From Desulfobacter postgatei 2ac9 (GTDB lineage: Bacteria > Desulfobacterota > Desulfobacteria > Desulfobacterales > Desulfobacteraceae): a DNA stretch of 55,000 nucleotides. The stretch covers positions 864,792 to 919,791 of the forward strand of contig NZ_CM001488.1 in assembly GCF_000233695.2 (NCBI RefSeq), given 5' to 3'. This document shows, piece after piece, positions 50,082-55,000 of this stretch. How positions within the stretch are numbered: position 1 is the stretch's first letter; each line of letters begins with the position of its first letter. Below the pieces are notes generated by a model. It was not told where the DNA came from and did not search any database. It saw only the letters and a list, made by a program, of their open reading frames with translations. Both the position numbers and the translations under genes were made by a program.

Positions 50082-50211
50082 TGTGCAACGCTGCCTTTAT
50101 ACTGAATAATGTTTAAGAAGAAAATAGTATTATAAACATTTAAAAATACATGGCAACACAAATTCAAGTCAAATATTGACCTTATCAAATGGTTCTGGTA
50201 TTCAGCCAGTT

Positions 50212-50400
50212 ATGAAATCCGTTGACGAACACATACTCCGAGTCACTAAGGAAATTATAGTCAAGTTCATTGAGATGGGCCGGCTGTCGCCTTCCAACGT
50301 CCATGAATCTTTCAAGGATGTTTACAAGACCGTCAATGATACCGTGAAAAAGAATCTGGATACGCCCCAAGATGCCTCATCCGGCTCACCGAACGCCTGA
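50212..50400 (+). CDS. Hypothetical 62-residue protein
   Basis: From ATG 50212 the product (MKSVDEHILRVTKEIIVKFI onward) is helical and charged, with no membrane segment. The ribosome binding site is weak, and a TTG-type start at 50176 is possible. Its 3' end overlaps the start of the Gate-domain gene by 29 bases, so the two are probably expressed together. Conserved-looking but not assigned to a family. Confidence 0.5.
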   Translation: MKSVDEHILRVTKEIIVKFIEMGRLSPSNVHESFKDVYKTVNDTVKKNLDTPQDASSGSPNA

Positions 50401-51373
50401 ATCCCGCGTGTTTAAGCGAGTACTGGCCGCAATTAAAGCAGGTTTGAAAAAAGGGTGGGACGGCCTGATCTGGCTGGTTAAAATTCTTGTGCCGATCTCC
50501 TTTGCAACGGCGTTAATGCTGCATTATCAGCTTTTGCACCACCTTGATTTCCTTTTACAGCCCATGATGAGCATGATCCATCTGCCCGCATCTGCGGCCA
50601 TTGTTCTGGTTATCGGCGTTTTTACAGGTATCTACGGCACTGTGGCTGCCCTGTCTGTTATGTCCTTTTCCATGGCGCACATGATCCTGATCGCCGTGTT
50701 TACCCTGATCTCCCATAATCTGATTCAGGAAAGCATGGTTCAGGCCAAATCAGGATTGCGGTTTTCAACGGCGTTTGCCTTCCGCCTGGTCATGTCCTTT
50801 GTTGTCACAATGATCTGTGGATGGATCATGGGGGTGGATCCCGACAGTGCCGGACCGGCGGGTGTGGCGGCTTTGCAGGCGGCACCGGGCCCGCTTGCCG
50901 TCATGCTGATTGACTGGGCCACAGGCACGGCCTGGCTGTGCTTAAAAATTTTGTGCATTATCATGACGTTGATGGTGGTCATGGAATTGGCAAGAACCTT
51001 TCGTATTATCGAGGCTGTGACGCGGATTACAGCCCCTGTTTTAAGGTTGCTGGGGCTGGACCGATCCTGTGCGCTGCTTTGGATGACCGCGGCGGTCTTT
51101 GGTCTGGCTTACGGAGCTGCCGTCATCGTTGAAGAGACAAAAAACGGTAGTCATGAACCCATGATCTTAACCCGGCTTCATCTCTCCATCGGGGTCAATC
51201 ATGCCATGATTGAGGATCCGTCCTTATTTCTCTCTTTGGGTCTGCCTGCATTCTGGCTATGGGTCCCCAGGCTTGTGGCTGCCATGGCTGCTGCCTGGCT
51301 TCATATGGGGTTTTCTTTGGCAAGGAGATTTTATGCTGCACGCCCTGGTCATAAAAAACTTTGCGATCATTGA
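50372..51373 (+). CDS. Nucleoside-recognition (Gate) domain membrane protein
   Basis: A 333-residue integral membrane protein with about eight hydrophobic segments. Stretches such as VFTGIYGTVAALSVMSFSMAH, RITAPVLRLLGL, AAVFGLAYGAAVIVEETKNG and SIGVNHAMIEDP resemble the Gate/nucleoside-recognition family (related to SpmA/SpmB and the CNT transporters). Substrate and role are unknown. The 3' end overlaps the proposed recN start by 41 bases in another frame. Confidence 0.8.
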   Translation: MPHPAHRTPESRVFKRVLAAIKAGLKKGWDGLIWLVKILVPISFATALMLHYQLLHHLDFLLQPMMSMIHLPASAAIVLVIGVFTGIYGTVAALSVMSFSMAHMILIAVFTLISHNLIQESMVQAKSGLRFSTAFAFRLVMSFVVTMICGWIMGVDPDSAGPAGVAALQAAPGPLAVMLIDWATGTAWLCLKILCIIMTLMVVMELARTFRIIEAVTRITAPVLRLLGLDRSCALLWMTAAVFGLAYGAAVIVEETKNGSHEPMILTRLHLSIGVNHAMIEDPSLFLSLGLPAFWLWVPRLVAAMAAAWLHMGFSLARRFYAARPGHKKLCDH

Positions 51374-53042
51374 GGATTTGCGCATTGAATTCGGTCCCGG
51401 CCTTTCTGTGCTGACAGGGGAAACCGGGGCAGGAAAATCAATTATCATCCAGGCCGTAAATTTGCTTTTGGGATCACGGGCATCGGCTGATCTGGTACGT
51501 ACCGGAAAGGACAATGCCGAACTTGAAGCTGTGTTTGACATCGCCCCCGATTCGCATGCTGCCCGACTCATGGCGGATCAGGATATGGATATTGAAGAAG
51601 GCCTGATCATCAGACGGGTGGTTTCTGCCGAAGGTAAAAGCAAAATTTATATCAACGCCCGCCAAACCACTCTGGATTTTTTAAAACAGGTGACTGAAAA
51701 TTTGGCCGGTGTATCCAGCCAGCATGCCCACCAGGGATTGCTTAAAGAAGATCAGCACCTGGATATCCTGGACGAGTTTGCCCAGACCCTTGATTTACGA
51801 AAAGATGTGGCAGCGCTTTACCGGCAGATTCTTCCTTTGAAAAAAGAGATCGCCGGTTTAAAGGTCGGAAAGGAAAAGGCTGAAAAGGAATTAGAACTGC
51901 TTCAATTTCAGGTGAATGAGATTGAAACCGCCAATATCCAGCCGGGAGAGGATGAAGAACTGGTTCAAAAACGCGATCAACTGCAGAATGCCGGGCAGAT
52001 TTTTGAAGCCGTAAACGGTGCGGTGCATAATTTATATGACCGGGAGGGCTCGGTGCTGGATCAGCTTTCAGCGTTGTCTGCCCGGTTTGGCCGATTTTGC
52101 GGAACCCATGAAAAACTGGGAGCCCTGGCCCGGCGTCTGGACGAAATATCCTATGAACTCCAGGATCTGGTCTCAGAGTTCAGATCCTTTGCCGCAGTCA
52201 TCGATCTGGACCCCCAGTCCCTGGATCAGGTGGACCAGCGCCTGGATCAGATTGCAAGACTTAAACGTAAATATGGCGGCAGTGTTGACACCATATTTGA
52301 GCAATACCGGAACATGGCACAGACCGTGGCTGATATCCAGGGGATTGATGGGCGGATAGAACAGCTGGAACAAGAGCAGAAGGGCTTGGTGGTCCAGATT
52401 CGCCAAAAGGCAAAGGCCCTGTCCATGCGGCGGCAGAAAGAGGGTCTGGCTCTGGCAAGGCAGGCAAAGGCAGAGCTTGGGGCTCTTGAAATGGGCCGGG
52501 CTTCCTTTGAGGTGGATTTTTCTACGGACCCATGCGATGATCCCAGCGAACTTGTGACGGAAGATAAGGAAAAAATATTTATCACAGGCATGGACAGGGT
52601 GCGGTTTTTGCTCAGTCCAAACCCCGGGGAAACCCCAAAGCCTTTGGCAAAAATCGCCTCGGGCGGAGAACTGTCCCGGATTGTTCTGGCACTTAAGGCG
52701 GTGCTCTGCCGGGGCCACTCCTTTGAGACTCTGATTTTTGATGAGGTGGATGCCGGTATTGGCGGTGCGACATCCGACAAGGTCGGGCTTAAACTTAAAG
52801 AATTGGGGCGGGTTCAACAGGTAATTTGTATTACCCATCTGGCTCAGATTGCCAGGTACGGCAACCATCAGTTCAGGATAACCAAAGAGGTGTCGGACGG
52901 TAGAACAGCCACCCGCATAACCCCCTTGAACTGTCAGGAAGAGAGGATCAAGGAACTTGCCCGGATGATTGGCGGCAGCCGGATCACCGATGCCACTCTT
53001 GTTCATGCCCGGGAACTTCTTGATACCGCACAGGAGTCTTGA
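51333..53042 (+). CDS. recN: DNA repair ATPase RecN
   Basis: A 569-residue SMC-like repair protein for double-strand breaks. Walker A is LTGETGAGKSIIIQAV (residues ~30-45), a long coiled-coil region runs through residues ~160-370, and the C-terminal ATPase half has the signature KIASGGELSRIVLALK and Walker B TLIFDEVDAGIGG. ATG 51333 (MLHALVIKNFAIIEDL) is chosen because AAGGAG precedes it and this is the usual RecN start; the frame is open further upstream but unlike the family. Confidence 0.95.
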   Translation: MLHALVIKNFAIIEDLRIEFGPGLSVLTGETGAGKSIIIQAVNLLLGSRASADLVRTGKDNAELEAVFDIAPDSHAARLMADQDMDIEEGLIIRRVVSAEGKSKIYINARQTTLDFLKQVTENLAGVSSQHAHQGLLKEDQHLDILDEFAQTLDLRKDVAALYRQILPLKKEIAGLKVGKEKAEKELELLQFQVNEIETANIQPGEDEELVQKRDQLQNAGQIFEAVNGAVHNLYDREGSVLDQLSALSARFGRFCGTHEKLGALARRLDEISYELQDLVSEFRSFAAVIDLDPQSLDQVDQRLDQIARLKRKYGGSVDTIFEQYRNMAQTVADIQGIDGRIEQLEQEQKGLVVQIRQKAKALSMRRQKEGLALARQAKAELGALEMGRASFEVDFSTDPCDDPSELVTEDKEKIFITGMDRVRFLLSPNPGETPKPLAKIASGGELSRIVLALKAVLCRGHSFETLIFDEVDAGIGGATSDKVGLKLKELGRVQQVICITHLAQIARYGNHQFRITKEVSDGRTATRITPLNCQEERIKELARMIGGSRITDATLVHARELLDTAQES

Positions 53043-53180
53043 CAAACGCTGTCACTGCTTATATTTGGTAAACTATATAAAAGCCATGGGTTGATATATC
53101 AACTGCCGGGCATAGCCCGCAACAAAGGTTGAAAGATCTGAGTGACTTACCCAGACTTTCTTATAAAAAATATACATATA

Positions 53181-53275
53181 GTGCCTGAACGAAAACCCCG
53201 TGTTTGGGCGAGTCGGTTGACCAGATGCAAGGCGCAAAAAAAAATGCAACGTCGCAGATGGGTGACTTCTCATCC
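53181..53275 (+). repeat. Dispersed repeat, GCCTGAACGAAAACC type (copy B), with stem-loop
   Basis: GTGCCTGAACGAAAACCCCG and the following GTGTTTGGGCG match copy A at 36636. Downstream, CTCATCCAAAC (about 53267-53277) pairs with GTTTGGGCGAG, so the unit forms a stem-loop just upstream of the FmdB gene. Confidence 0.55.
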
Positions 53276-53297
53276 AAACGTTATACAAGGAGTGAAT

Positions 53298-53537
53298 ATG
53301 CCGATATATGAATTCAAATGCAGTAAATGCGAAGAATTTTTTGAAGTGATAGTCATGGGGTCACAAGATGACCGGGAGGTTGTCTGCCCCAAATGTAGTT
53401 CCAAGGAGTTTCAGCGGGTGGTATCGACCACCAACTATGCGATGGCTTCGTCAGGAAATTCTGCCCAGGGCGTACATACCCAGGAACGTACCTGTTCAAG
53501 CGGAACGTGCAAAACCTATACGGTTCCGGGAGGTTAG
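53298..53537 (+). CDS. FmdB-family zinc ribbon protein
   Basis: A 79-residue protein of the FmdB/CxxC_CxxC_SSSS family. It starts MPIYEFKCSKCEEFFE and continues VVCPKCSSKEFQRVVS, giving two C-x-x-C knuckles for one zinc. The C-terminus has two further cysteines in a serine/threonine-rich tail. Named after a possible regulator of the fmd operon in Methylophilus, but its function is unclear in most bacteria. AGGAG precedes the ATG at 53298; the open frame upstream is spurious. Confidence 0.9.
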   Translation: MPIYEFKCSKCEEFFEVIVMGSQDDREVVCPKCSSKEFQRVVSTTNYAMASSGNSAQGVHTQERTCSSGTCKTYTVPGG

Positions 53538-53552
53538 GGCCTCGGAATAATC

Positions 53553-53866
53553 ATGCCCGGGTGTGTTGAAATTATCGCCCACCGCGGGGCCAGAAGTCTG
53601 GCCCCGGAAAATACCCTGGCGGCTGCCCGTCTGGCGCACAAACTGGGTACTCACCGGTGGGAAACCGATGCCGTCCTGACCCGGGACGGGCACCTGAAAA
53701 AACAGTCTGGCCCGGACCGGGGGCCATAGACCGGTTGGACAGTCATCCCCTTATTGACTTGCAATTGCTGGATGCCGGAGGGTGGTTTGAGCAAAAGGAT
53801 CCTTATTCAACCACGACTGGCTTAGATTTCTGCGGCAACATGAGCCTTTTTATTTTGTATGAAAAA
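53553..53866 (+). pseudogene. Glycerophosphodiester phosphodiesterase remnant
   Basis: The first frame (53553-53729) reads AHRGARSLAPENTLAAARLA and WETDAVLTRDGHL, the N-terminal catalytic region of GDPD enzymes with the H-R-G and E-N-T motifs, then hits TAG after 58 codons. A second GDPD-like piece, LIDLQLLDAGGWFEQKDP, follows in another frame. The sequence between them is missing and the conserved H-D motif is lost, so this is a broken gene with an internal deletion and frameshift. Confidence 0.75.
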
Positions 53867-54146
53867 TAAATTTATCAAATCTTTTAGTGTGTTACAAATA
53901 TTTTTGGTCGGCTGGAAAAAAATATTTGAAATTGATTAAAAAAAGATTTGACATTGATTAGAAAATGAAGCATATTGCTCTGGCTTCACGGGAAGGGCAA
54001 AGGTTTCCGGGGAGATTTTTTTTGAAAGCAGTAAGTTTGATCTTTGAAAATTGGTCAGTGAAAAAGAAAAGAGCGGGTCAATGACAATGCGCTTTGGAGC
54101 GTAACAGCTTTAAGTGCAGACCTTAAAAAGTTTTAGTAAAGGATTA
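53867..54146 (+). promoter_or_regulatory. rRNA operon promoter and leader
   Basis: TTGACA (53948-53953), a 17-base spacer and CATATT (53971-53976) form a sigma-70-type promoter in an A/T-rich setting typical of UP elements. The leader contains TGATCTTTGAAAA (54038-54050), similar to the boxA antitermination site of rRNA operons. The transcript would run about 165 bases before the mature 16S. Confidence 0.65.

Positions 54147-55000
<854 letters not shown>

Overview
The window reads as chromosome of a sulfate-reducing deltaproteobacterium (Desulfobacterota), most likely Desulfobacter or a close relative. The evidence is the 5' part of a 16S rRNA gene at the right edge, a selenocysteine-containing [NiFeSe] hydrogenase, an ATP sulfurylase/APS kinase fusion, acetate kinase plus acetyl-CoA synthetase, an FmdE-type protein next to a TRAP carboxylate transporter, and many HDOD and c-di-GMP type signalling proteins. 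Genus placement rests on recollection of the 16S sequence, not on a search.

Layout. 1-800: the 3' end of a group II intron abuts an N-terminally truncated L-type lectin/PEP-CTERM gene. 1.3-7 kb (minus strand): a methyltransferase with an 18-codon leader ORF, two Hsp20 chaperones, and a dctP-dctQ-dctM-fmdE transport operon. 7-9 kb: an HDOD-GAF-GGDEF protein. 9.3-12.3 kb (minus): the [NiFeSe] hydrogenase operon (small subunit, large subunit read through a UGA, maturation protease). 12.4-18.5 kb: mixed housekeeping genes (PilZ-like protein, thioesterase, nitroreductase, HAD protein, ackA, fluoride channel) and a sigma-54 activator. 18.7-25.4 kb: acs behind a -24/-12 promoter, a Sat-CysC fusion with an altered sulfurylase active site, a metallo-hydrolase lipoprotein, and a Tat-exported FeS protein with a cytochrome b-like partner. 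25.4-33.4 kb: a signalling block with two HDOD proteins, a class III and a class I adenylate cyclase, and a REC-TPR protein. 33.4-36.6 kb: YigZ, an XRE-cupin regulator and a LeuCD-type dehydratase.

36.6-43 kb is accessory. An AT-rich segment carries a Kiwa-type anti-phage pair (kwaA-kwaB) and then a two-gene phosphoribosyltransferase + SLOG (YspA-like) unit. attC-like imperfect palindromes lie between and after these pairs. They are followed by a small inverted-repeat element, a second decayed copy of the same group II intron tail, another inverted-repeat element, a large EF-hand membrane protein of unknown function, and an IS4 transposase remnant. The PRTase-SLOG pair is the best candidate here for a little-described system. 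Its position beside Kiwa suggests a defence role, but this is inference.

43-53.6 kb returns to core genes: nadK, polA, a Cys-rich small protein, purN, an EAL-HDOD protein, a TraB-family membrane protein, a Gate-domain protein, recN and an FmdB zinc ribbon. A broken glycerophosphodiesterase gene follows, then the rRNA promoter/leader and the truncated 16S gene (54147-55000).
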